Below the pieces are notes generated by a model. It did no database searches, was not told where the DNA came from, and was given only the letters and a program-made list of their open reading frames with translations. A DNA stretch of 64,000 bases. Origin: Bacillus safensis FO-36b (lineage in GTDB: Bacteria > Bacillota > Bacilli > Bacillales > Bacillaceae). Positions 47,327 to 55,381 of the stretch are shown here, one piece after another. Position numbers and translations under genes: made by a program. The stretch spans positions 124,001 through 188,000 of the forward strand of contig NZ_ASJD01000002.1 of the NCBI RefSeq assembly GCF_000691165.1, read 5' to 3'. The stretch's first letter is position 1. Each line of letters begins with the position of its first letter.

Positions 47327-47355
47327 ATATTAGCATACAGAAATGGGAAATACAA
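47327..47355 (-). promoter_or_regulatory. Sigma-A promoter of the Zur-controlled operon
   Basis: TTGTAT (47350-47355), 17-bp spacer, TAATAT (47327-47332) with an extended TGC before the -10, on the minus strand. Confidence 0.88.
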
Positions 47356-47370
47356 CGTCTTTTCATAAAA

Positions 47371-47396
47371 AAACAGACTCATGATTGAGTCTGTTT
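47371..47396 (-). terminator. Terminator of the MGT gene
   Basis: Perfect 11-bp stem AAACAGACTCA / TGAGTCTGTTT, 4-nt loop, then TTTTATG on the minus strand. The MGT stop codon is within the stem, and the -35 of the next operon starts 16 bp further. Confidence 0.92.
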
Positions 47397-48548
47397 CGCT
47401 TGTATAAATTGGTCGATCACCTTTAATGCTTTTTCTGTTCCACCTGCCGCTTGGAAGCTTTCTTCAATTTTCTCAATCCCCGCACGGTACGAGTCACTGC
47501 CTAAAACCTTCTCAACAGTTTCTCTTAGCTGCTTTGGTGTCAGCTGATCTTTATCAAGTGTACAGGCAGCAGATAATTCGGTCAGTCTTTGTGCCACCAT
47601 CGGCTGATCTTTATCGACTGGAATGACAACCATCGGAACGTGGTAATGAATACCTTCATTGACACTATTCATCCCGCCGTGCGTTATAAACACATCTGTC
47701 AGTTCGAGCACTTCAAGCTGCGGCACATAAGGCTCGATCAGAAAATGAGCAGGCGCCTCTTTTAAGAGAGAACGATCTACTTTTTCACCTGTTGCGATAA
47801 TCACTTTTCCGTCAAAGTCTTCGAAAGCATCTATACACATATTAAAAAATGCTTCTGTATCCCCAAGAACGGTGCCCATGGAAATGAAAACGACTTTTTC
47901 TTGCTCAAGTGCTTCCAGCGGGAAATCATGCTGGTCGGCTCTTTTTAGAAAGCTCGGTCCAATGAAAACAAACGAATCGTTCAATGAATCAACAGAAGGC
48001 TGGAAATATTCACTTGTATAGACGATATTCAGTTCTCCACGGTTTTTCATAAATTGCATCAAACGCGTCGGCTGAACGCCAAAACGCTCTTGTATTTTTT
48101 CTAACAGATGATCGGCTTTCTCATCCTTTCTGTATAGCGGTGTATCAAAATGTGCCTCTTGCAGCACAAAAGATGGGTTGGAACCGATGCTTGGAATGTG
48201 CAAATAATCTCGAACAAGCTCCCCTGCCCCAAACATATCAAAGTAGACCAAATCAAATGAATGCTTCTCGGAAAGTGTTTCCACCACCTCTAAAATATCA
48301 TAGGATGTTTGCAGCATGGCATGAAAGAACGGCTGCATAGAATCTAAATCTCCTTCTTCCACATGTAATGTCCGAATATAGTCTGGATGTATATGTACGT
48401 GAGCGCCTAAGCGTTTGATTCGTTCCTCATAATGTACAGTTGTGACCGCATGCACTTCATCGCCTCGATCAGCCCATGCTTTAATCATTCCTAACATAGG
48501 GTTCACATGTCCTTCAGCTGGAAACGTAATCAATAAAATCTTCGCCAC
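47379..48548 (-). CDS. UDP-glycosyltransferase, MGT/YjiC family
   Basis: 389-residue GT1 enzyme (GT-B fold). N-terminal acceptor-domain start LLITFPAEGHVNPMLGMIKA with the catalytic histidine in GHVNP; donor-site signature THGGMNSVNEGIHYHVPMVVIPVDKDQP near the C-terminus (quoted parts: THGGMNSVNEG, VDKDQP). Relatives in Bacillus (YjiC, YdhE, YojK) glucosylate macrolides, flavonoids and other phenolics. The natural acceptor is unknown. It lies upstream of the Zur-controlled operon but is cut off from it by a strong terminator. Confidence 0.88.
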   Translation of the reverse strand: MAKILLITFPAEGHVNPMLGMIKAWADRGDEVHAVTTVHYEERIKRLGAHVHIHPDYIRTLHVEEGDLDSMQPFFHAMLQTSYDILEVVETLSEKHSFDLVYFDMFGAGELVRDYLHIPSIGSNPSFVLQEAHFDTPLYRKDEKADHLLEKIQERFGVQPTRLMQFMKNRGELNIVYTSEYFQPSVDSLNDSFVFIGPSFLKRADQHDFPLEALEQEKVVFISMGTVLGDTEAFFNMCIDAFEDFDGKVIIATGEKVDRSLLKEAPAHFLIEPYVPQLEVLELTDVFITHGGMNSVNEGIHYHVPMVVIPVDKDQPMVAQRLTELSAACTLDKDQLTPKQLRETVEKVLGSDSYRAGIEKIEESFQAAGGTEKALKVIDQFIQAKQTQS

Positions 48549-48776
48549 AAGAAATTCCTCCTCATTGTCAATTCCCTTCCATGTTAATCATATACAGCAA
48601 GCCGGCTCAACAAATACGCCTGAAAAGGGAAAAAATGAGGCTTACGTCCAGTATTTCATGGAGGGACATGAACATAACGCCTTCTCATGAGCAAACATCC
48701 AATATAACCCGTTATTATTTATTTTTGTATAATTAGTCATAATATTATTTTCAGCTTCATATTGGAGGGATATTTT

Positions 48777-48959
48777 GTGAAAGACTTGGAGAAATACAGT
48801 TATTTAATCATCATTCTTTGTCTGGCAGCAATGATTGTGACAAATTTCACCGTGAATGACAATACAATAAAAAATACTGTATCAGTGATCGGAAGTATCA
48901 TCGTTCTTCTAACAATTATACCTGCGGCTATTTACAGGAAAGGCCAGAAAGGCAGGTAA
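48777..48959 (+). CDS. Small two-helix membrane protein, unknown function
   Basis: 60 residues from GTG 48777; GGAGGG lies 7 bp upstream, whereas a TTG at 48762 is part of that ribosome site. Two hydrophobic segments (YLIIILCLAAMIVTNF and VSVIGSIIVLLTIIPAAIY) separated by a short polar loop, with a basic tail RKGQKGR. I do not recognise the family. A strong terminator follows, so it is likely an independent small gene. Confidence 0.7.
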   Translation: MKDLEKYSYLIIILCLAAMIVTNFTVNDNTIKNTVSVIGSIIVLLTIIPAAIYRKGQKGR

Positions 48960-48971
48960 CTCCTTTATAGC

Positions 48972-49008
48972 AATAACCCCCATTCTTATGTTAAGAGTGG
49001 GGGTTATT
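48972..49008. terminator. Strong bidirectional terminator
   Basis: 17-bp stem AATAACCCCCATTCTTA with its complement (one G-U), 3-nt loop, then TTATTTTATT. It ends the small membrane protein gene. Confidence 0.93.
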
Positions 49009-49102
49009 TTATTATATCCGGATAGATGTTGCTGGCATGCAATCAGATCATTTTTTCACTTCCCTCACCCTAGTGAACGATAAACCCGAATGAAAACAAA
49101 AA

Positions 49103-49128
49103 AACCTCTCTCCATATGAAGAGGGGTT
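49103..49128 (-). terminator. Terminator after tRNA-Arg
   Basis: Minus-strand AACCCCTCTT and AGAGAGGTT arms followed by TTTTTTG. It lies about 40 bp past the tRNA 3' end. Confidence 0.75.
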
Positions 49129-49165
49129 CATGAAAGACCTTTAACATCGTAAGCAAGGTCAAGTA

Positions 49166-49241
49166 CGCGCTCGGAGGGATTCGAACCCCCGGCAGACGTG
49201 GTACCGGAAACCACCGCTCTATCCAACTGAGCTACGAGCGC
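49166..49241 (-). tRNA. tRNA-Arg (anticodon CCG)
   Basis: Cloverleaf read by eye: acceptor GCGCTCG / CGAGCGC, D-arm GCTCAGTTGGATAGAGC, anticodon stem GTGGT / ACCAC enclosing TTCCGGT (anticodon CCG, reading CGG), T-arm GGGGGTTCGAATCCCTC, discriminator G. CCA is not encoded (TAC follows). It corresponds in position to trnQ-Arg of B. subtilis next to clpP. Confidence 0.95.
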
Positions 49242-49425
49242 ACGATATGTTTTTTGAACGTCAGCATATCAAATTATAAGGGAAATGCTGCAAGAAAGCA
49301 ATGATTAATCATTCGTCTTGATGATGTATTTTCTTCTTTTGGATACATAGAATAATATGCTGGTTTGAAGTGGAATGATTTTGGGGAAAATGGATAGGGG
49401 TATTTGAATTTAGGTCAGCGTTTTG

Positions 49426-49442
49426 TTTGACCTTTATTGACC
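49426..49442. promoter_or_regulatory. CtsR operator of clpP
   Basis: On the minus strand GGTCAATAAAGGTCAAA, the CtsR heptad repeat RGTCAAA-N3-RGTCAAA with one mismatch. It overlaps the -35 of the clpP promoter. Confidence 0.9.
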
Positions 49443-49455
49443 AAAAATGTATCAT
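49427..49455 (+). promoter_or_regulatory. Sigma-A promoter of clpP
   Basis: TTGACC (49427-49432), 17-bp spacer, TATCAT (49450-49455). A sigma-B-like promoter may lie upstream, but I could not place it convincingly. Confidence 0.82.
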
Positions 49456-49494
49456 TGAATTACATACTTACCTAAAAGGTGAAGGAGGAACATT

Positions 49495-50091
49495 ATGAAT
49501 TTAATACCTACAGTCATTGAGCAAACAAATCGTGGGGAAAGAGCTTACGACATTTATTCTCGTCTTTTAAAAGACCGTATTATCATGCTTGGTTCTGCGA
49601 TCGATGACAATGTTGCCAACTCCATCGTGTCACAGCTGCTTTTCTTAGAAGCTGAAGATCCAGAAAAAGATATTTCTATCTACATTAACAGCCCTGGCGG
49701 TTCAATTACAGCTGGTATGGCCATTTACGATACGATGCAATTTATTAAACCAAAGGTATCAACTATTTGTATTGGTATGGCTGCATCTATGGGTGCGTTC
49801 CTGCTTGCTGCTGGTGAAAAAGGTAAGCGTTATGCTCTTCCAAACAGTGAAGTCATGATTCACCAACCACTCGGCGGTGCCCAAGGTCAAGCAACTGAAA
49901 TTGAAATTGCGGCAAAACGAATCCTTTCTTTACGCGATAAACTGAACCAAGTACTTGCTGAACGTACTGGTCAGCCAATTGAAGTCATTGAGCGCGATAC
50001 AGATCGTGACAACTTCAAAACAGCGGAAGAAGCACTTCAATACGGACTCATTGACAAAGTCTTGACCCGTAATACAGAAGACCAAAAATAA
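49495..50091 (+). CDS. clpP: ATP-dependent Clp protease proteolytic subunit
   Basis: Serine protease that forms a double-heptamer barrel and degrades proteins fed by ClpX, ClpC or ClpE. 198 residues with the full triad: Ser98 in GMAASMGAF, His123 in MIHQPLGG, Asp172 in DTDRDN. AAGGAGGAAC precedes ATG 49495. CtsR represses it, and a good terminator follows. In Bacillus it degrades many stress, competence and sporulation regulators. Confidence 0.98.
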   Translation: MNLIPTVIEQTNRGERAYDIYSRLLKDRIIMLGSAIDDNVANSIVSQLLFLEAEDPEKDISIYINSPGGSITAGMAIYDTMQFIKPKVSTICIGMAASMGAFLLAAGEKGKRYALPNSEVMIHQPLGGAQGQATEIEIAAKRILSLRDKLNQVLAERTGQPIEVIERDTDRDNFKTAEEALQYGLIDKVLTRNTEDQK

Positions 50092-50104
50092 TCATCACAA
50101 CACA

Positions 50105-50130
50105 AACCGTCTGTTCCTGAACAGACGGTT
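50105..50130 (+). terminator. Terminator of clpP
   Basis: 11-bp stem AACCGTCTGTT / AACAGACGGTT, 4-nt loop, followed by TTTTGTTTTC. Confidence 0.92.
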
Positions 50131-50148
50131 TTTTGTTTTCATCATACT

Positions 50149-50727
50149 TTAAGACAGCTCCGTCCATTTCTGCTGAAGAGACGGTGTTTGATAAGAAGCC
50201 ATCTGCGTGATTAGTTCCTCCGGTTCACTCGAAGCATGTAACAATTGAAGGTGTGATTCATTCGAAAACCCTTCCTGTACACTGAATTTCACCATGTCTA
50301 TGAGCGGATTGAAGTAGTCATTCACTTGATACAATCCAATCGGCTTTTGATGGATGCCGATTTGTGCCCAGCACAGCACCTCAAATAATTCTTCATATGT
50401 ACCAAAGCCGCCTGGCATCGCAATAAACCCATCGGCCAGCTCGCTCATTTTCGCTTTTCGTTCATGCATGCCTGTTACCTCAATTAGCTCTGTCAGCTCG
50501 TGATGCACGACTTCTCCTCTAAAAAGTCCCTTAGGCATGACCCCGATCACTTGCCCGCCATGTCTCATGACCTCATCGGCAATCGCGCCCATTAACCCAA
50601 TACGCGATCCGCCGTAAACAAGACGAATGCCCTGCTTCGCCATATAAGCACCCAGCTCTACAGCCTTTTGTTTGTAGACATCATTTACACCTGGATTCGA
50701 ACCAGCAAACACACAAATCGTTTTCAT
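50149..50727 (-). CDS. yvdD: LOG-family cytokinin-riboside phosphoribohydrolase-like protein
   Basis: 192 residues from ATG 50727 ([16 protein letters not shown]); a 13-codon extension upstream lacks support. The LOG signature [12 protein letters not shown] is present, with [11 protein letters not shown] and HERKAKM. Members cleave nucleoside 5'-monophosphates to base and ribose-5-phosphate. It matches B. subtilis YvdD in length and in the clpP-yvdD-yvdC-yvdB-yvdA order. It is divergent from yvdC. Confidence 0.93.
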   Translation of the reverse strand: MKTICVFAGSNPGVNDVYKQKAVELGAYMAKQGIRLVYGGSRIGLMGAIADEVMRHGGQVIGVMPKGLFRGEVVHHELTELIEVTGMHERKAKMSELADGFIAMPGGFGTYEELFEVLCWAQIGIHQKPIGLYQVNDYFNPLIDMVKFSVQEGFSNESHLQLLHASSEPEELITQMASYQTPSLQQKWTELS

Positions 50728-50864
50728 CAAAACAGCTCCATCTCTCTCTATGATTTCTTCACCCACTCATTCTACTATAATGATTTGTAAAGAAACAGCC
50801 GTTTCTTCTATATATAGTGTAAAATCAAAAGAGTGAACACCATATAAGGAGCTGTATAGAGAGA

Positions 50865-51206
50865 ATGCAAACAACTGAGATGGAGAAGTGGATCAAGGAT
50901 TTTTATCAAACGAGAAACTGGACAGAATACGGACCGTTTATCCGGTTAGGCTTCTTAATGGAAGAAACGGGAGAACTCGCTCGCGCTGTTAGAGCAATAG
51001 AAATCGGACGAGACCGGCCTGATGAGCAGAGACAGGAATCATCTGAGCTTAAGAAAGAACTCATTGAAGAAATGGGAGATGTTTTAGCAAATCTCCTCAT
51101 TTTAGCGGATCAATATGATGTCACAGTAGAAGAGGTCTTCAGCGCTCATCAACAAAAACTCAACAAACGCTTTTCTGGAGAAAAAGAGCCAGTAAAAAAC
51201 ACGTGA
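50865..51206 (+). CDS. yvdC: MazG-like nucleotide pyrophosphohydrolase YvdC
   Basis: 113-residue all-alpha NTP-PPase. The Mg-binding motifs are visible as EETGELARA and EEMGDVLAN (EExxE...ExxD). It probably removes non-canonical or excess nucleoside triphosphates. AAGGAGCTG precedes ATG 50865. A long shared hairpin ends this gene and the convergent yvdB. Confidence 0.9.
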   Translation: MQTTEMEKWIKDFYQTRNWTEYGPFIRLGFLMEETGELARAVRAIEIGRDRPDEQRQESSELKKELIEEMGDVLANLLILADQYDVTVEEVFSAHQQKLNKRFSGEKEPVKNT

Positions 51207-51229
51207 CCAAGCTGTCACGTGTTTTTTAC
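51192..51229. terminator. Bidirectional terminator between yvdC and yvdB
   Basis: Perfect 16-bp stem beginning GTAAAAAACACGTGAC, 6-nt loop; A/T tracts inside the stem give a T run on both strands. Confidence 0.95.
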
Positions 51230-51232
51230 GCC

Positions 51233-52855
51233 TTAAAGATGCTGTGGTGAGATGTCATCCGTTCGTTCAAAGAAATGCTGTTTTCCGATATGATGGAATA
51301 GACCTGTTCGATGCAAAAGCTCCTTAGGCTGTGATTGAAGTCCAACGATCATCAGCTTTCCATTATGATGCTTTAACCGATTGGAGATATTCATTAGAAC
51401 CGCTTCTGCCGATGTGTCCATATAATTGACTTTATTCATAAGCAGAATGAGCGTTTTCGGTTTTGTTTGGACATGATCCAATATCGAATTTTCTAATGAA
51501 TCTGTTGTTCCGAAAAAGAGCGGCCCTTCAATGGAATACATACTGATCCCTTTCTCCTCTGTCTGTTTTTCTAAAGCAGCTGCTGTTTCCATTTGAGGAA
51601 CAGCGACATTGGTATGAATATTGGTCGTCTGGCTCATTTTTTTGATAAAGGCGATAAACGCTAAAATGAGACCAGCAGTGACGCCAATAATCAAATCACC
51701 GATGACTGTGAGCAGGAAGGTCACGACCAGTACAAGCGAATCAGCATTTTTCACTTTCAAAATATTGATAAACTCTTTTCTCTCACTCATATTCCAAGCA
51801 ACAAACATTAAAATCGGTGCCATTGCAGCAAGTGGAATCATCGACGCATACGGCGCAAATACCATTAAGATCAGCAAGACGACAACGCCATGCACCACAC
51901 CAGAAATCGGACTTGCCCCGCCATTTTTTATGTTCGTGGCCGTTCGGGCAATAGCTCCCGTCGCTGGAATTCCTCCGAAAAGCGGTGCCGCCATATTGGC
52001 AATTCCTTGCCCCACAAGCTCTTTATTGCTGTCATGCTTAGAGCCTTTCATATTATCAGCGACCATTGCGGATAAAATCGATTCCACGCCGCCTAAAAGC
52101 GCAATGACAATTGCTGGAGGCAGGAGGTATATCATTTTTTCAATCGTCAATTCAGGAAAAGCGAAGGTTGGCAGCTGACGAGGGATTTCACCATATGCAG
52201 AGCCAATCGTTTCAACTTGTCCTTGAAAAAAGAGAACGGCTAGAAACGTAGAAGCCAATAGACCTAATAGAGCACCAGGTATTTTGGGAATGTATTTTTG
52301 TGCCGCCAAAATCACGATGAGCCCGATGACGGCTGTGATGATGGCGAGACTGTTTGAGGTCCCAAGATGGACCACGATTTCTCTCATATTGAGGAAAAAG
52401 CTTTCATGTTTTTCAACACCCTTTAATCCGAGGAAGTTGGCAATCTGTCCTGAAAAAATAATGACAGCAATGCCAGCAGTAAAACCGATGATAACCGGAC
52501 GAGGAATAAATTTCATGAGCTTTCCTAGTTTGAATATTCCGAATAATACAAGCATACAGCCTGCCATAAAACCGGCAATGAGCAAGTTTTCAATACCGTA
52601 CTGGCTGACGATCCCGAATAAAATGGGAACAAACGCCCCGGTCGGCCCGCCGATCTGATACTTTGAACCACCAAACAATGAAATCAAAATGCCGGCAACG
52701 ATGACTGTATATAATCCATATTCTGGTCCGACACCAGATGCTATGGCAAATGCCATGCCTAAAGGAATTGCCACAACCCCCACGACAAGCCCAGCGATTA
52801 AATCGCGTCTAAACTTTGATGAATTGTACCCTTCAAATCTTCCATAAAAACGCAT
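51233..52855 (-). CDS. yvdB: SulP-family anion transporter (likely bicarbonate)
   Basis: 540 residues: a SLC26/SulP membrane domain (about 1-390) with FRRDLIAGLVVGVVAIPLGM and GPTGAFVPIL, then a cytoplasmic STAS domain (about 420-530). Adjacent to and upstream-coupled with the carbonic anhydrase gene yvdA, 37 bp away, which suggests HCO3- uptake; sulfate or another anion remains possible. It matches B. subtilis YvdB. Confidence 0.92.
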   Translation of the reverse strand: MRFYGRFEGYNSSKFRRDLIAGLVVGVVAIPLGMAFAIASGVGPEYGLYTVIVAGILISLFGGSKYQIGGPTGAFVPILFGIVSQYGIENLLIAGFMAGCMLVLFGIFKLGKLMKFIPRPVIIGFTAGIAVIIFSGQIANFLGLKGVEKHESFFLNMREIVVHLGTSNSLAIITAVIGLIVILAAQKYIPKIPGALLGLLASTFLAVLFFQGQVETIGSAYGEIPRQLPTFAFPELTIEKMIYLLPPAIVIALLGGVESILSAMVADNMKGSKHDSNKELVGQGIANMAAPLFGGIPATGAIARTATNIKNGGASPISGVVHGVVVLLILMVFAPYASMIPLAAMAPILMFVAWNMSERKEFINILKVKNADSLVLVVTFLLTVIGDLIIGVTAGLILAFIAFIKKMSQTTNIHTNVAVPQMETAAALEKQTEEKGISMYSIEGPLFFGTTDSLENSILDHVQTKPKTLILLMNKVNYMDTSAEAVLMNISNRLKHHNGKLMIVGLQSQPKELLHRTGLFHHIGKQHFFERTDDISPQHL

Positions 52856-52892
52856 GGTATGTGTTGGCCTCCTTCAAGTATGTGTAGATGAT

Positions 52893-53474
52893 TTAGATAT
52901 ACTGCGGGTCAATCAGTTTATCTTTCACAACGACATCCAGCTTTCCTGTTGCTGGGTGAATCACCAGTCCATGAACAGCCACATCACTTGGCATCAGTGG
53001 ATGCTCTTTCACTAATTTCACACTTTGGGCCACGCTCTCTTCAACTGAATCAAAGCCTGTCAGCCAGCCCTTTAAATCAACTCCTGAGTTTTTCACAATG
53101 CTTAAGCATTTCTCTTCGATTCCGCGTGCTTTCGCCTTTTCAAGTAAAGGGTCCGCCGCAAGACCTGCCATTCCGCATTCATGATGCCCTACAATGCATA
53201 CTTCCTCTGCCTTTAGTTCATAGATGGCTAGCAGGATACTCCGCATCACACTGCCGAACGGATGTGTCACGATGGCGCCTGCATTCTTAATGATTTTTGC
53301 ATCCCCGTTGCGCAGTCCCATAGATTGCGGCAATAATTCCAAAAGACGGGTATCCATGCACGTTAAAATAACCAGTTTTTTCTCAGGAAATTTCCCCGCT
53401 TTGTAAGGCTCATAATGTCTCTTATTCACAAACTCTGAATTGTGCCGAAGAATCTGTTCTAATTTTGACTCCAT
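52893..53474 (-). CDS. yvdA: Beta-class carbonic anhydrase
   Basis: 193 residues from ATG 53474 (MESKLEQILRHN), with GGGAG 8 bp upstream; the frame runs five codons further without a site. Zinc ligands are visible: Cys and Asp in LTCMDTRL, His and Cys in GHHECGM. It interconverts CO2 and bicarbonate and probably works with the SulP transporter in the same operon. Confidence 0.93.
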   Translation of the reverse strand: MESKLEQILRHNSEFVNKRHYEPYKAGKFPEKKLVILTCMDTRLLELLPQSMGLRNGDAKIIKNAGAIVTHPFGSVMRSILLAIYELKAEEVCIVGHHECGMAGLAADPLLEKAKARGIEEKCLSIVKNSGVDLKGWLTGFDSVEESVAQSVKLVKEHPLMPSDVAVHGLVIHPATGKLDVVVKDKLIDPQYI

Positions 53475-53585
53475 TTTGCCATCTCCCATCTTTTTTTAAG
53501 TAACGTAAGCTCGTGCCTGTCCTCCTTTTCTTTCTTGTGTTCTCAAGAATAGAGAAGAAAAATGATAGAAAAAAAAGAAAAAAAT

Positions 53586-53620
53586 GAGAAAACGATGAGA
53601 AGAAATATCATCATTTTCTC
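53586..53620 (-). terminator. Strong minus-strand terminator in the yvdA-yvcT gap
   Basis: 13-bp stem GAGAAAATGATGA with TCATCGTTTTCTC (one mismatch), 9-nt loop, then ATTTTTTTCTTTTTTTTC on the minus strand. It implies a transcript arriving from higher coordinates that is not yvcT. Confidence 0.85.
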
Positions 53621-53624
53621 TATT

Positions 53625-53828
53625 TTACGCTGCATCCCAACGGCTTCGCGGGTTTGTTTTCAATCTATTGTTCTCATCACACCAAAAGACAATAAAATGG
53701 TTTAGTAGAAAATGACCATCCCGTTTAATACATTTCAAATATAATAAATTTTCTACCAAAAAGTCTCGATCTATTTTCCAGTTTGTCAGATAATCTCTCG
53801 TAAAATTTTGCAATTTCACATGTATCAT
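53625..53828 (-). CDS. Possible small protein (67 residues), unknown
   Basis: Frame starts ATG 53828 (MIHVKLQNFTRDYLTNWKID) and ends NPRSRWDAA five bases before the strong terminator. No clear Shine-Dalgarno, no signal or membrane segment, rich in Asn, Phe and Leu. Composition is AT-rich unlike neighbours. It may be a real small gene, a remnant, or merely a frame inside a small RNA; the terminator is the only supporting signal. Confidence 0.3.
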   Translation of the reverse strand: MIHVKLQNFTRDYLTNWKIDRDFLVENLLYLKCIKRDGHFLLNHFIVFWCDENNRLKTNPRSRWDAA

Positions 53829-54027
53829 CTACTATCAGCTTATTTTTATATAGATAAAAAATGCATCAGATGGCATAAGAATCTACTTTTTCACTAAGAA
53901 AATGTCTTTCTTTACCGTTATTTCAGTATATTAAATATTGAGCTGCTAACATTCAAACGTGTTCTGCCGAAATCGTTGCTATATAATAAAAGGAGTAAGA
54001 TGACCATGTGAAAGGAGCGAATTGACT

Positions 54028-55005
54028 GTGACACCACACATTTTTGTCGCCAAACCCTTACCTGCCTCTTTTGAAGAAATGCTAAAGGAACATTGTACAT
54101 ACGAGATATGGCAATCCAAAGACCCTATTCCAAGAGACATTTTGTTTGAGAAGCTGCAGCACGCTGATGGTCTTTTAACGTCTGGAACAAAAATCGATCA
54201 AGAGCTGTTAGATCACGCACCAAAACTCAAGGTGGTGAGTAATAACTCTGTCGGCTATGACAATTTCGATATAGAAGCGATGAGGCAAAGAGGCGTGATT
54301 GGTACGCACACTCCTTATACCCTCGATCATACCGTGGCTGACCTTGCCTTTTCGCTCATTCTCTCCTCTGCGCGAAGAATCGCCGAGCTTGACCGTTTTA
54401 TCCGTGAAGGAAAATGGACGAAATTCGTACAGGAGGAAGAGATCTTTGGCATCGACGTACATCACCAAACGCTCGGTATTATTGGCATGGGACGTATAGG
54501 AGAACAAGTGGCCAAACGGGCAGCACATGGTTTTGATATGAACGTTCTTTATCATAACCGAAGCCGGAATGAAAAGGCTGAAACGGCGTATGGCGCTGTC
54601 TATTGTGCACTTGATGATCTTTTAAAACAAGCTGATATCATCGTGTTGATTACACCGCTGACCGAGGAAACATATCATATGATAGGGAAACGAGAATTGA
54701 AGTTAATGAAGCAAACGGCTTTATTTGTAAACATTTCCCGCGGGAAAACAGTGGATGAAAAAAGCCTCATTCAAGCACTTCAGGAGGGATGGATCAAAGG
54801 CGCTGGTCTTGATGTGTATGAGCAGGAACCGCTTCAAGAGGATCATCCTTTCAAAGAGATGAATAATGTCACCTTAGCCCCTCACATCGGTTCCGCTACT
54901 GAAACAACAAGGGATCTCATGCTGAAACGAGCCATTCATAATGTGATTCATGGAATAGATGGGAAGGCGCCTGTTGATGTTGTGAAGGAGCTTGCTTCAT
55001 CTTGA
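54028..55005 (+). CDS. yvcT: D-isomer-specific 2-hydroxyacid dehydrogenase (YvcT-like)
   Basis: 325 residues from GTG 54028, 10 bp after AAAGGAGCG; TTG 54022 is too close to that site. NAD(P)-binding [16 protein letters not shown], catalytic Arg in [10 protein letters not shown], Glu in DVYEQEP and His in LAPHIGSAT are intact. It matches B. subtilis YvcT, a glyoxylate/2-ketogluconate reductase-like enzyme; substrate is inferred. Its terminator is duplicated around repeat copy B. Confidence 0.9.
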   Translation: MTPHIFVAKPLPASFEEMLKEHCTYEIWQSKDPIPRDILFEKLQHADGLLTSGTKIDQELLDHAPKLKVVSNNSVGYDNFDIEAMRQRGVIGTHTPYTLDHTVADLAFSLILSSARRIAELDRFIREGKWTKFVQEEEIFGIDVHHQTLGIIGMGRIGEQVAKRAAHGFDMNVLYHNRSRNEKAETAYGAVYCALDDLLKQADIIVLITPLTEETYHMIGKRELKLMKQTALFVNISRGKTVDEKSLIQALQEGWIKGAGLDVYEQEPLQEDHPFKEMNNVTLAPHIGSATETTRDLMLKRAIHNVIHGIDGKAPVDVVKELASS

Positions 55006-55011
55006 ACAGAT

Positions 55012-55033
55012 AAGACGCAGAAACTGCGTCTTT
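55012..55033 (+). repeat. Direct repeat 1: yvcT terminator hairpin (proximal copy)
   Basis: 22 bp identical to 55210-55231: hairpin AAGACGCAG / CTGCGTCTT. Only three T follow before CAGATTG of the inserted repeat. Confidence 0.92.
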
Positions 55034-55209
55034 CAGATTGTTGACAAAGGGCTAAAATGATCTTTATTTTAGCTCTTTGTCTTCTTTTCAGCGTGATAGA
55101 AAACCTTTGCAGTCTAGGAAGGACGAGCACTGGCGCGGAGCGAATTTGACATTCGTGAGCACCAGCGCGCAGGACTGACAAAGAATGCGAGGGTTTGTCT
55201 ACACGCTGA
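55034..55209 (+). repeat. Terminator-associated folded repeat, copy B (176 bp)
   Basis: Same structure as copy A at 40136-40312: first hairpin ACAAAGGGCTAAAAT / ATTTTAGCTCTTTGT, then a nested arm closed by TTTCAGCGTG / CACGCTGAAA (a perfect 10-bp terminal pair in this copy). Inner pairs AAACC/GGTTT, AGTC/GACT, CTGG/CCAG and GCGAAT/ATTCGT. Flanked by 22-bp direct repeats of the yvcT terminator, in the same orientation relative to the upstream gene as copy A. Confidence 0.92.
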
Positions 55210-55231
55210 AAGACGCAGAAACTGCGTCTTT
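55210..55231 (+). terminator. Direct repeat 2: yvcT terminator hairpin with T run (distal copy)
   Basis: Exact duplicate of 55012-55033, here followed by TTATTTATTTCTTTT, so it retains the T-rich tail. Confidence 0.88.
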
Positions 55232-55315
55232 TTATTTATTTCTTTTAGGAGACATCAGGATAAAAGACTCATTTTAGCAAATATCCTGATTCTTTACATT
55301 TCCTTTATGTTCGGG

Positions 55316-55324
55316 TGCTATAAT
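55316..55324 (+). promoter_or_regulatory. Extended -10 of the binase gene
   Basis: TGCTATAAT, an extended -10 with no good -35 at 17 bp (TTTACA is 20 bp away), which suits activator dependence. It is about 57 bp before the start codon. Confidence 0.68.
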
Positions 55325-55381
55325 ATGAGCTAGACAAGCATCAAGAGGACGGCATCCGATTTCCTTAATAGGAGGATGAAG

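Larger units (their letters stand above)
53475..54027. other. AT-rich intergenic region between yvdA and yvcT
   Basis: About 550 bp, visibly AT-rich. It holds poly-A/G tracts (53550-53590), a strong minus-strand terminator (53586-53620), one short minus-strand frame (53625-53828) and, at the right, TATATAATAAAAGGAG-like sequence before yvcT. Nothing else recognisable. Confidence 0.7.

Noticed and set aside
47260-47382. N-terminal extension of the Zur-controlled binding protein
   Set aside because: It covers the promoter, both Zur boxes and the Shine-Dalgarno site.
49363-49403. Possible sigma-B promoter before clpP (GTTTGA ... GGGGAA, or GGGTAT at 49398)
   Set aside because: No -35/-10 pair has both good sequence and correct spacing.
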